The notes under the pieces were generated by a model. It made no database searches. It saw only the letters and a program-made list of their open reading frames with translations, and had not been told where the DNA came from. 64,000 nucleotides of DNA from Lonicera japonica (Eukaryota; Streptophyta; Magnoliopsida; Dipsacales; Caprifoliaceae): NCBI GenBank assembly GCA_021464415.1, contig CM038467.1:34255226-34319225 (forward strand), in the 5' to 3' direction. Positions 23,364 through 32,608 of this stretch are shown in pieces. Made by a program: the position numbers and the translations under genes. Position 1 is the first letter of the stretch. The number at the start of each line of letters is the position of its first letter.

Positions 23364-24362
23364 TTTAGCACCTATTGTAAACATAGTGAGAAGTAATATA
23401 ATTGTTCTAAAAGTCAGTTAGCACTGGAATATAGTAGATTTCAACAAAAACCAGAAGGTGCTAAATGCATTTAGCACCCCCTGGACAGTAACAAGTAGGT
23501 GCTAAATGCATTTAGCACCCCCTGGACAGTAACAAGTAGGTGCTAAATGCTATTTAGCACCACCTGTTATCACATTTGACAACAAACCACAAGGTGCTAA
23601 ATGCATTTAGTACACTCACTCACTACTATTGAAAACAAAATAAAAGGTTCCATTTAGCACCACTTGTCATGACATTTTGACAAGAAAACACAAGGTGCTA
23701 AATGCATTTAGCACCCCCTGTCATCACATTTGGCAACAAAAAAGAGAAAGTGCTAAATGACATTTAGCACCAGATGTTATCACATTAGGCAACATTTGAC
23801 AACAAACCACAAGGTGCTAAATGCATTTAGTGGCCCCTGTCATCACAACATTTGATTATAAATCCAGAGGTGTTAAGGTGCTAAATGCCATTTAGGACCC
23901 CCTGGACAGGAAAAAGTAGGTGCTAAATGCTATTTAGCAGCACCTGTTATCAAATTTGACAACAAACGACAAGGTGCTAAATGTCATTTAGCACCCTCAT
24001 TCAGTACTATTGAAAAGAAAATAGAATGTGCTAAATGCCATTTAGCACCACCTGGACAGCAACCAGTAGGTGCTAAATGCTATTTAGCTCCACCTGTTAA
24101 TCACATTTGACAACAAACCACAAGGTGCTAAATGCATTTAGCATCCTCATTCAGTACTATTGAAAAGAAAATAGAAGGTGCTAAATGCCATTTAGCACCA
24201 CATGTCATGACATTTGACAAGAAAACACAAGGTGCTAAATGCATTTAGCACCCCCTGTCATCACATTTGGTAACAAAAAAGAGAAAGTGCTAAATGACAT
24301 TTAGCACCAGATGTTATCACATTAGGCGACATTCCAAAAGGTGCTAAATTCATTTAGCACCC
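23364..24362. repeat. palindrome minisatellite block 7 (transposase intron 23352-24597)
   Basis: The largest block, with about 19 cores across 1 kb and spacers related to GTTATCACATTTGACAACAA. Many copies have one extra base at the centre (AAATGCCATTT, AAATGTCATTT or AAATGCTATTT), so the palindrome becomes interrupted but its arms stay matched. A half core ends 11 bases from the 3' splice site at 23352. Confidence 0.92.
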
Positions 24363-24711
24363 TCTGTGAGTTCACATTACTAGAAGATGTAAAATTGATT
24401 TAGTACGAATTAACTGCTACACATTGAAAACTATTGTGACGGTGAGAAAACAAATTAAGAGCTGCTATGAATGTTTTTAATTAATTCAGACTAAGAAATA
24501 TGATCAATTGAAGCAATATAATGTGTATTTGACGATGGAACAAGTGTATTAATGATGAATGGAAGCAATATATATGCGTTTTTTTGAAAAAAAATACCTG
24601 GATAATGAATCGGAATTGATTGTTGGAACGATCTCTTGATTCATGTCTGTAGTTGCGATGATCGATCGTTGTGTACTTTGGTATTTTTTGATTGGGATTT
24701 GGTTGCAACTG

Positions 24712-24895
24712 TTTTGATCGATCGTTGAATATGTTTGAAGTTATATATATATATTAGGTTAATTGTGTTATTAGTTAAATAAGGAAGGGGCATTAATGTC
24801 TTTTTAGTATAATGTCCTTAATTTATAATGTTAATTTGTAATTGGCCTTTATTATTGTGTTATTATTATAATAAGGCCTTATACCTAATTGCCTC
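24712..24895 (-). repeat. MULE right terminal inverted repeat with transposase promoter
   Basis: Pairs imperfectly with 8719-8905. On the minus strand an (AT)n TATA-like run at about 24742-24754 lies about 100 bp before the first transposase ATG at 24644, which fits a promoter inside the terminal repeat. Confidence 0.6.
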
Positions 24896-24904
24896 TAAAT
24901 AAAA
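24896..24904. repeat. 9-bp target site duplication, right copy
   Basis: TAAATAAAA, identical to 8710-8718. Confidence 0.8.
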
Positions 24905-25214
24905 TAGCTAGCAATTAAATAGTAAACATGGTATCTATATGTTTCTTCCTTGTTTCTAAAAAACCAAGACTTTAATTTGAGTATGAACCAATCTTACAAA
25001 ACTAATAGTATTATATTGTTACGTTAATTGATTTATAAAATAATATAAAAAAAGAAAAAAAGAAACACAACAACTTACGTCAAAACCGAACCGAAAAATT
25101 TAGTTCGAGTTTGAATTTCGAAGAATTAGAAAACGAAATCGAACCGAAATCAAATTTTTACATTTGGTTTGAGTTTGAAGTACCTTAGTTTTTACCCCGA
25201 TTGAAACTGAAAAG
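24905..25214. repeat. right arm of the older insertion that hosts the MULE
   Basis: Contains 'aaaaccgaaccgaaaaattt' and related words, matching in character the left arm at 8391-8709. It ends just before GTGCTAATGCC at about 25214, after which similarity to the second MATH locus resumes. Confidence 0.4.
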
Positions 25215-28200
25215 AACCGTGCTAATGCCTCTCTAAGAAGATGACAACTTTTTCAATCAAACATTTTTTTTATAAAGATATTACGGTTTGTAATTTGATA
25301 GCATTTGGTATAACATGCCTTTCTCTTTAATCCAGATCAATGACTACTTTTTCAAACAAACATATTTTGATGTATTTAACAACCTATCAAATATTGTTAC
25401 TATGTAGTAGTTTTTCAAGTCACGTTGCAATTCCTAGACAGAAATAGTGGCCGAAATTTTATTTTATTTTTTTAAAGTAATAATTATACTTTGGTCATAT
25501 TTTTTCATTATATTTTGGTCATTAATATTTTAGTTGTGTCTCATTTCATTTAAAATTGACCAGTCAATTTTTTGGACCATCCAAAAAATGGAGAAGGGCA
25601 ATTCAGTTCAAATTTGAAGGACTAAATGAAACAGTAGGCACCAAAGTAAGAAAATAAATAAATTTTAGCACTATAAAAGGTGAATTACCCACATATATAA
25701 ATCACTCACCAATCATATAGAAATAGTTACAAAAACGCAATAATTAAAGCAAATACAAATACTACTAATTATGCAATATATAGCATGAAATTCAAAATTC
25801 AAGATTAATACTAATTATACAATATATACCATAATTCAAGATTATTCTTCAACCAAGGATGAAGATGAAATTTCCGCTTCAAGGATAATACTATCATTCA
25901 CCAGAAAGCCCTTTGATGCGTCATTTTTAGATTCTCCAAAGAAATAACGTGAGGGAAACCCCGGTCCTTTGTGGAGGAAAACCACATACTAGCTGCATGT
26001 AATTATAATGCAATATGTTAAGAAAGTTATTCATCATCAATCTAATAAAAATTAATAGTGTAGCAAAAATTTTTGCATATGGTAATACGAGAATTAGTCC
26101 CTAAAGGGCATGCTAGAATCCTCCACTTTTTTTATGACTTTTAACAAATGACCTTTGAATGCATGTAACTTCCACAAAAGATGTGGCCAAAGTAAGAAAA
26201 TTTGAATAATTTATCAAATAGATACTATTGAATCTGCAATTGAAAAATAAAATATACCAATGACTACCAAAAAAATAACAAAAACAAATTTCTAATCAAG
26301 ATTTTGAAAAAACTAAAAATGCATTGGCAAGAATTAATTAGCTAAAATCAGAAACAACATACTTGTTTTCTCCTCAACACTACTATTTAGTTGGCTCTTG
26401 AACCTCAATTTGTACTCCGCATGCAATCTTTGCTGAGGATTCTGGACTACCCAATCAGCCACCAAATACAGTCCTACATAGTTGCCTATTCTTTTCGGAT
26501 GCAAAAGTAAATTCCTGTATTTAATTTGTAAGAAAATAATACGTCATATAAGATTAAATAAACTAATTCTAAGCAATTTGAGTATTCTGCACTATACAGC
26601 AAACAAAATAAATAAATTTAATGCATGGTACCATGTGTATCCTTCAATAACAAAAATATTGGAGCGATGTTCTGCATCCTTCAACGATGAAAACTTATCA
26701 ATCTTCCAAGTGAAAAGATTAGTATTAGTTTCATCCCATATTGACAGCGAGTTCATGGCAGAATGCTTAATAACAAAAACTTCGGCCCCAAATACACAAG
26801 AGTCACCCTTGATGTAACCTTTAGAATCATTCATAAGTGTTTTGAGGGAAAGAAACTTATCAATTCCCCACTCAGTCACCACACTATGAAAGCGCCGTTC
26901 TTTTCCATCAACATCTACAAAGTTTAAAAAAGTAAATTAAGTTATACCACGCATTAATCAACATACAATGGTGTGGATCTAGAATTATCAATTTTCCTTC
27001 GGGGGGTAGAGGGGGGGTGTAAAAAGCACAAGTAGGCGAACAATGGATGTATAAATAAAAGTACTTACCTTGGATGGTATAATATCTGTCCATGAGATAA
27101 TTGTAAATAAACAATTTGTAGTTAACAAAGACTTCCCAATTATGAATAAATTTATCTGTATCTACTATTTCCAAGCAGACTGCCAGATGATCTTTGTTCC
27201 CTTTGGTCCTTCCTCTAGGGTAAAGAGTCACTCTCCTTCATCATTGATGTTACAAGAAGTAAATAACAATAAAAATAACAATAATAAATTAGTTCAATCC
27301 GTCTATTTAAATAATCGAACTTACCAATTGTAGCCCATTGCTTCAAAAACATCAGATTGATATTTTTCAGAATTCGAATTTAAAAGGTCAGAAAAAGACT
27401 CTATTTTGAATATGATGTGGGCCGGTAAAATATCTCTGTAATATCTTGATATTCCTGCAATATATTTGCAAAAACCTTAAAGACATAAAAGGTTTAAAGG
27501 TCTAAAATCTTTTATATTAGAAAAACTACAAAGTCTACGACAAGAAATATATGGTTCCCACGGCCTACCAAGTGAGAGGTGAGGGTGCGGCTCATGCCAC
27601 TTAAACTAAAACTCTTGAGCAAAAGAGCAGGAACTTATTAAAACACTTAGATCGATAAACAAATTGTAACAAAACAGAGATGAAATATGTTATGTCATTG
27701 TAATATAAGATATATTGAGTGTGCAATTAATTAATGAATACATACTAATAGTTGAATAATTTGATATGAAGTGTAAAATGAAAATTGTCCAAAACAAAAG
27801 CAAGCTTGACATGGTATAAAATTCAATTAATAATGTAAGAAAGTTATAGAATCTTTCTACAATAGAAAGATGTTGTTAGATACATAATAAAAAGAGTAAA
27901 CACAATATACTTATCACATCAATTGTATCCTCAAACATTACACTAGAGTAAACGATTAAACGGAATATATTTTCACATTAATAATTTCAATCAATGAGTT
28001 TTTACATAAGTTTTGAGGAAAATAGAAAGGACACAAAAAATAATTCTTTTAGAGAAAATATTAATGAAAAATATCCTCATATGAATAGGACAACCTCTAT
28101 ATTAAGTTTTAATATTGATAGCTCTCATAGATGAAAGAAATTATACCATTTTTCTATGTCCTATTATGCCCCAGGAGGTCATTTTTTCTTTATTTCATCT

Positions 28201-28340
28201 TATAATGTTTTCTTTAGTGGCATGTTGGCACATACTTGGCTACTAATTTCCTAAAAGGGCATCTAGTTCTATTAATGCCATGGAATTATTTCCCCATTCC
28301 AGGCATTTTACTCCTCATAGTCTATCCAAGTTACTAACCT
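25215..28340. repeat. duplicated MATH locus, copy 1 main part (matches 59030-63350)
   Basis: Collinear with copy 2 through exons, introns and flanks, including an upstream gene-free part (27460-28340). Copy 2 has an extra 997-bp insertion in the intron at 60755-62052. Similarity continues beyond 28340 into the pararetrovirus-like remnant. Confidence 0.85.
25842..27454 (-). pseudogene. MATH-domain (TRAF-like) protein gene, copy 1, frameshifted
   Basis: Exons on the minus strand: 27454-27325, 27235-27069, 26914-26632, 26514-26363 and 25992-25842. They encode two MATH domains: the first from PAHIIFKIESFS through LYPRGRTKGNKDHLAVCLEI to YIKGDSCVFGAEVFVIK, the second from FTWKIDKFSSLKD through LHPKRIGNYVGLYL to DASKGFLVNDSIILEAEIS. 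MATH domains bind short peptides and occur in plant proteins linked to ubiquitin pathways; the partner is unknown. The last exon has two extra bases (AATCTAAAAATGAC near 25920-25930, against AATCTAAATGAC in copy 2), which break the frame 25 or so codons before the end. The initiating exon is not identified. Confidence 0.82.
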
Positions 28341-28389
28341 TCTACAAGGATATCATATTATGTCTCAGCAGGGTTCTCACCCTTTAGCC

Positions 28390-29240
28390 CTTCAGCACCT
28401 ACCGAGACATAATACTCAGTATAATTATTATGATTATATGGAGTAATGTATGAAGATTTACTTCTATCAAAATGAAACCTGTAATCATTCGTACGTGGTT
28501 TATGCAATTTGGCCTCAAATTCAAAAGCCAAATCCCTGCTTGGTTTCATAGATGGTGGGATCAACACAGACCACTCATGGATGATGTACCTATTACCAGA
28601 GTCACTCTGAGCCAAAGTCGTCCGCTTTAGTAAAACCAAATATCAATCGGAAAATAATCATAATCCCATCTTGTTTTTGTTTGTCAGTAAATACAAGGTT
28701 CCATGGATACTCAAATGGCAGTACCATATGACTTCCCTAGTAAACACATACAACTCAATCATCAACAGTCTCCTCCAACGAATTTATCAGTCAAATCAGC
28801 TCACTTGATGTAGGCACCAGACAGAACTTTATCAAATTATATACGGAATAACTTCAAATTAGAAAGTATTACGGGTTTAAAAGGAATTCCCTACTACTTT
28901 GCATTTTCATGTCCACGCTCCTATGGCCAACAAAACCACTCCACTTTCATTCAAAGCTTCAGAGCCTAAGGGCAAAGCAAAGGCCTCTAGCGCAAACCCA
29001 ATTACATCTCCTAATATCGATCAAAAGCATCGAGAAGTGTTCAAGTTCAAAGTTATGATTGCTTACAAAAACATTAAATTAAAGAGTAACTAAATTATGT
29101 GACGATGAAGAAAATGAAGAGAACTCATCTCCATCGTCTGAAGCACCACAATCACCAGAAAAAGAATCAGTCAGAAGTAAAGATCACTACAACATCAAAC
29201 TTTTCCAAGATTGTCAAGACCTATATGCTTAATTTTGGGT
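28390..29240 (+). pseudogene. endogenous pararetrovirus-like polyprotein C-terminal remnant
   Basis: Plus-strand frames, broken by several stops, encode KFKSQIPAWFHRWWDQHRPL near 28510-28575, then VPWILKWQYHMTSL near 28700-28740, then a Ser/Pro/Glu-rich tail (SSPSSEAPQSPEKESV) near 29125-29180. Tryptophan-rich segments and an acidic tail resemble what I recall of plant Caulimoviridae-like (petuvirus or florendovirus-type) polyprotein ends. The match is from memory and uncertain. It could instead be part of an unrecognised retroelement. A related segment lies at 63430-63650, so the remnant predates the locus duplication. No functional gene remains. Confidence 0.35.
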
Positions 29241-29686
29241 GTTTTCAATCACTACCTGGGTAATAATTTATCCAAAGAAAGCTGACACCAGTAATTAAAC
29301 AAGCGGATGCTAACTAGACAGTCACTACAATAAAGATTAAAATGAGAAACAGTCACTACAATAAAGACTAAAATGAGAAACAGTGCTCCACCGAAAGCAC
29401 TGACAGCAACAGTAATATGCTTATTATGAATAGTAAAAGTATTAATAATTATTTATTAATAGTACCCGTGAGTAGTAAAAAATGCATGAATAGTAAAAAG
29501 TTACCCAATAAGGCTCGCACGAATCTATAGTCTTGCTTTAAACTCTGCAATTATAAACTAAGACGAAGACTCAATTAAGAAGCAAGTCTTACACCGACTA
29601 ATATGAGATTCTCTCACCCAAGAATTACATACACCTTCTTGTATTTAAACATCAGTAAATTTTGTAATTTTAACCCAGGCGTCAAG
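29241..29686. other. non-coding, possible pararetrovirus intergenic region
   Basis: Repeated 'gaatagtaaaa' and 'gtcactacaataaag' words, then a TATTTAAA box near 29641. This is the kind of AT-rich promoter-containing spacer that follows a pararetrovirus polyprotein, but the evidence is indirect. No open frame of note. Confidence 0.3.
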
Positions 29687-29968
29687 CTTTCAATCGAGCC
29701 TTCTATCATTAAATTTAGTAAGTAAACTTATTAATTAATTTTAGTAATTTTTGCTTCAATGATCTATTGTTTAATTTGTGTTATTATTTGCACACTCAAC
29801 ATTCTTCATATCGCTTACTGGTCTCCTTCTCGTTATGGTATCAAAGGATAATTTGATTAGTAGATTATCTTCACCAAATTTCATAGAAAAATCCAACCTA
29901 GAACTGGGACTGTAAGTTGATATATATGCACATGTATAGCCGTTAAAATTTTAGAGACAAAAATGTGG
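29687..29968. repeat. direct repeat unit A, copy 1 (matches 32335-32608)
   Basis: About 275 bp, nearly identical to 32335-32608 (a handful of single-base differences). It includes TGGTATCAAAGGATAATTTG near 29838, a sequence like a tRNA-Met primer-binding site. The two copies flank the LTR element at 29969-32324. Confidence 0.9.
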
Positions 29969-30394
29969 AGGTAAAAATGAGATTTTACCGGGGGTAAAAA
30001 TGGGATTTTACTGGGGGTAGAAATGGGATTTTACCGGAGGTAAAAAATGTTGAATTACCTTTATAGGCCAATGATAAAATTAGTGTTTAACTCCATCAAT
30101 TGCCCCTATCCTTATCATTTAGATTGGATGAGCTGATTGGTGAGGATATTTTTCAACCCCGGAACTAGTAGTAGATCTGAGTTCTGATGTTCGAGATGTC
30201 TTAGGCCCGAATCCTTCGTAGGTGAACAAGGTTGACAATTCAATGCCTGTGTTAGGTCATTTGCCTTTATTAGAAATCTTTTTCAAAGCTGAGGCGTAAG
30301 AGCGGGCACTTGTTGAGGAAGATAATTATGGGGAGAGCTCGAATAACTGATGTGTAGGGCTTTGTTAGCCCCTGACCATAAGTTTGTGGAGTTC

Positions 30395-30832
30395 GGAACA
30401 TTAATGTGTAAAGTTAGCTAGACTTTGATCATTAGTCTTAGAGTTTTAGAATATCATTGTGTAAGGCTGGCTAGACGTTGATTTCGAGTCTTAGTTCAAG
30501 GAAGCTAAATCTCGGATGCTAGTCATTGAGCTCGAAATATCAATGCGTAGAACTCGTTAAATATTGGATGCAAGTCGTAGAGCTTGGAACATTAATATGT
30601 AAAGCTCGCTATACTTTTGGTCATAAATAGTTTGGAACATTAATGTGTAAAGCTAGCTAGACTTTGATCATTAGTCTTAGAGTTTCAGAACATCATTGTG
30701 TAAGGCTAGCTAGACGTTGATCTCGAGTCTTAGTTCAAGGAAGTTAGATCTCGGATGCTAGTCGTTGAGCTCGAAACATCAATGTGTAGAACTCGTTAGA
30801 CATTGGATGCAAGTCGTAGAGCTTGGAACCGG
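30395..30832. repeat. two tandem copies of a ~239-bp unit
   Basis: GGAACATTAATGTGTAAAG begins at 30395 and again at 30634, and the remainder aligns closely. Internal shorter words (GCTAGCTAGAC, TCGTAGAGCTTGGAAC) recur within each unit. Confidence 0.85.
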
Positions 30833-30845
30833 ATTTGTGAATGAT

Positions 30846-31440
30846 TATGCGCCCGTAAATATTGAGCTAGCGTAGGCCTGTAGGATTTTCGCATTTTTTG
30901 TTGCAGCAACTTTGTATCTCCGTTTTGGACCCCGAGATGGCCAAACTTGGAAAAGGATTGAACTGGAAAGTTGTAGCTCTTGAAATTTTCTTTAAAATGG
31001 ACTCCAGAATCACATGATTTAGAGTTTTGAGCACAAAGTTATGCGCCTGATAATATTGAGTCACCATAGGCCCGTGGAATTTTAGCCTTTTTTCGTTCCA
31101 AAAAGTTTGTATCGATGTTTTCAACCCCGAGTTGGAAGAATTTAAAAAAAGCTTGAACTGAAAAATTGTAGCTCTTAAAAGTTTCTTCAAAATGGACTCT
31201 AGAATCGCATGATTTGGAGTTTTGAACACAAAGTTATGCGCTTGATAATATTGAGTCACCATAGGCCCGCAGAATTTTAGCTTTTTTCGTTCCAGAAAGT
31301 TTGTATTGAAGTTTTGAACCCCTATATGGATGAATTGAAAAAAGCTTGAACTAAAAAGTTGTAGCTCTTGAAATTTTCTCCAAAATGGACTACAGAATCG
31401 CATAATTTGAAGTTCTGAGTAGGAAGTTATGCCCCCGAGA
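30846..31440. repeat. three and a partial tandem copies of a ~193-bp unit
   Basis: TTATGCGCC..TAATATTGAG recurs at 30846, 31039, 31232 and 31423, giving periods of 193, 193 and 191 bp. A 178-codon minus-strand frame runs through them only because the period is close to a multiple of three. Its peptide is repetitive and matches no family. Confidence 0.88.
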
Positions 31441-31552
31441 ATATTGAGCTACGTAGGCCCGCGGGATTCTGAGTTTTTCACCAAAAATTCACTTGTAATT
31501 TCTAAAGAACGAGAGCTTTAGAGAGCTTATCGTTCCCACAGACGGCGCCAAC

Positions 31553-32324
31553 TGATGGTGTCAAAATCTAGAAATAGATAATTAATTAATCAATAAGCGA
31601 ATATCGGTGAATAAAAAATAAATGCGGTGCAATGATGAACACATGAAATTTTTTTTAAGGTAGGTTCCCCCAGTAGCGCTTATGCTATTCCGGTAGTTCA
31701 TCCTCCTTTTGTGTGTGCTTGTTTTGTATTAGCTCAAAGGCGATCAATTTGGATGATAATACAAGCTACTAGCTTCTCTCTCTATAATTTCCTTAATTCT
31801 ATTTATAAGTATAGAATTAGGATTACAAATATTTCAACAGAATAAATAATAAACTGTGTATGAGAGAAAGTGTATAAGGGTAATTGGTATTTTTTGGAGT
31901 ATGAAAATAGAGAGTATAAGACCCTTCTATTTTTTTGGGGTATGAATAAAGAGAGTATAAGACCCTTCTATTTCTTCTTGAATTGGCTTGTATTTGTACT
32001 GCCAATGAATTTATATCTCTTTGATGAGATGAATGGATCTTAGATGAGAAGAAGAATGTGTTTTTGTTGTGTGTTTAATGAATGAATGGTGTGAGGTATT
32101 TATAAGTAAATGTAGAATGGCAAAAAGGTAAATTTGATAAAAATGAAGGGCAAAAATGTAATTTTTGGTGGAGGTAGGTGAGATGTGGTAGGTGGGGTAT
32201 GGTAGGTATGGTAGGTGTGGAGGTAAAAATGAGATTTTATCGGGCGTAAAAATGGGATTTTACTGGGGTAAAAATGGGATTTTACCGGAGGTAAAAAATG
32301 TTGAATTACCTTTATAGGCCAATG
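31553..32324 (-). repeat. right LTR (5' LTR in minus sense) of the LARD-like element
   Basis: Aligns to 44529-45324 throughout, including the block of repeated GGTAAAAATGGGATTTTAC near 32220-32290 and the GAGAGTATAAGACCCTTCTA repeats near 31910-31970. It ends abruptly at 32324 in a junction where TTGAATTACCTTT is repeated, joining direct repeat unit A. Confidence 0.8.
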
Positions 32325-32334
32325 TTGAATTACC

Positions 32335-32608
32335 TTTCAATCGAGCTTTCTATCATTAAATTTAGTAAGTAAACTTATTAATTAATTTTAGTAATTTTTG
32401 CTTCAATGATCTATTGTTTAATTTATGTTATTATTTGCACACTCAAAATTCTTCATATCGCTTACTGGTCTCCTTCTCGTTATGGTATCAAAGGATAATT
32501 TGATTAGTAGATTATCTTCACCAAATTTCATAAAAAAATCCAACCTAGAACTGGGACTGTAAGTTGATATATATGCACATGTATAGCCGTTAAAATTTTA
32601 GAGACAAA
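32335..32608. repeat. direct repeat unit A, copy 2
   Basis: Matches 29687-29968. After 32608 the sequence differs from that following copy 1 (GGCCCATTT here, TGTGGAGGT there). Confidence 0.9.

Larger units (their letters stand above)
20816..24644 (-). pseudogene. MULE transposase (MURA type), three-exon gene with lesions
   Basis: Exons in phase on the minus strand: 24644-24598, 23351-22309 and 21861-20816. The second exon carries a MuDR-type DNA-binding zinc-finger domain (FKFEYKKNSSDRITVVCSRQ) near 22740-22900. The DDE residues are present: first Asp in ALDGCHLK, second in FISDRHVGL, Glu in NMAESYNSWI. A SWIM zinc finger (CGCNSWNNDGFPCSH) and a C-terminal CX2CX5HX4C knuckle follow. The enzyme cuts and joins the MULE ends. 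Lesions: an in-frame TAA at 22910-22912, a frame change near 22715, and a one-base loss in a T run near 22440. The catalytic core after 22440 is otherwise open. Transcription converges with the protease gene. Confidence 0.88.
8719..24895. mobile_element. MULE (Mutator-like element) with Ulp1 protease gene, 16.2 kb including a nested CACTA
   Basis: The outer ends both begin GAG and form degenerate inverted repeats. Left GAGAAAATGGGTCATAAG pairs with right (reverse complement) GAGGCAATTAGGTATAAG, and similarity recurs further in at TTATAAATTAAGGACA and AATGCCCC. The 9-bp duplication TAAATAAAA flanks it. Inside are a protease gene on plus and a MURA-type transposase gene on minus, tail to tail. 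Plant MULEs carrying Ulp1-like genes are known (the Kaonashi group of Arabidopsis and relatives in melon). Without the CACTA the element is about 10.5 kb. Both genes are damaged, so it is probably not autonomous now. The non-coding parts are filled by a palindromic minisatellite. Confidence 0.88.
29969..32324 (-). mobile_element. non-coding LTR retroelement (LARD-like), minus orientation
   Basis: Its LTR family is defined by the solo copy at 44529-45367, which starts TGATGGTGTC and ends CTCCATCA. Here the right LTR (31553-32324) lacks its last roughly 43 bp and the left LTR (29969-30104) is cut to about 136 bp. On the minus strand the 5' LTR is followed at once by TTGGCGCCGTCTGTGGGAAC (31551 downward), a primer-binding site typical of plant Ty3-type elements. 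The internal part (30105-31552) codes for nothing and consists largely of tandem repeats. A purine-rich tract (GGATAGGGG, minus strand) precedes the 3' LTR. It must have relied on proteins from another element. Confidence 0.75.

Noticed and set aside
9231..24362. CRISPR-like regular repeats with spacers
   Set aside because: The sequence is plant nuclear DNA; repeats are palindromic, lie in introns of a transposon, and spacers are themselves related.
28358..28639. 93-codon minus-strand frame upstream of MATH copy 1
   Set aside because: The plus strand reads a Trp-rich segment seen in both copies; the minus frame is not kept open in copy 2.
30867..31403. 178-codon minus-strand frame
   Set aside because: It runs through 193-bp tandem repeats and its peptide is just those repeats; no protein family matches.
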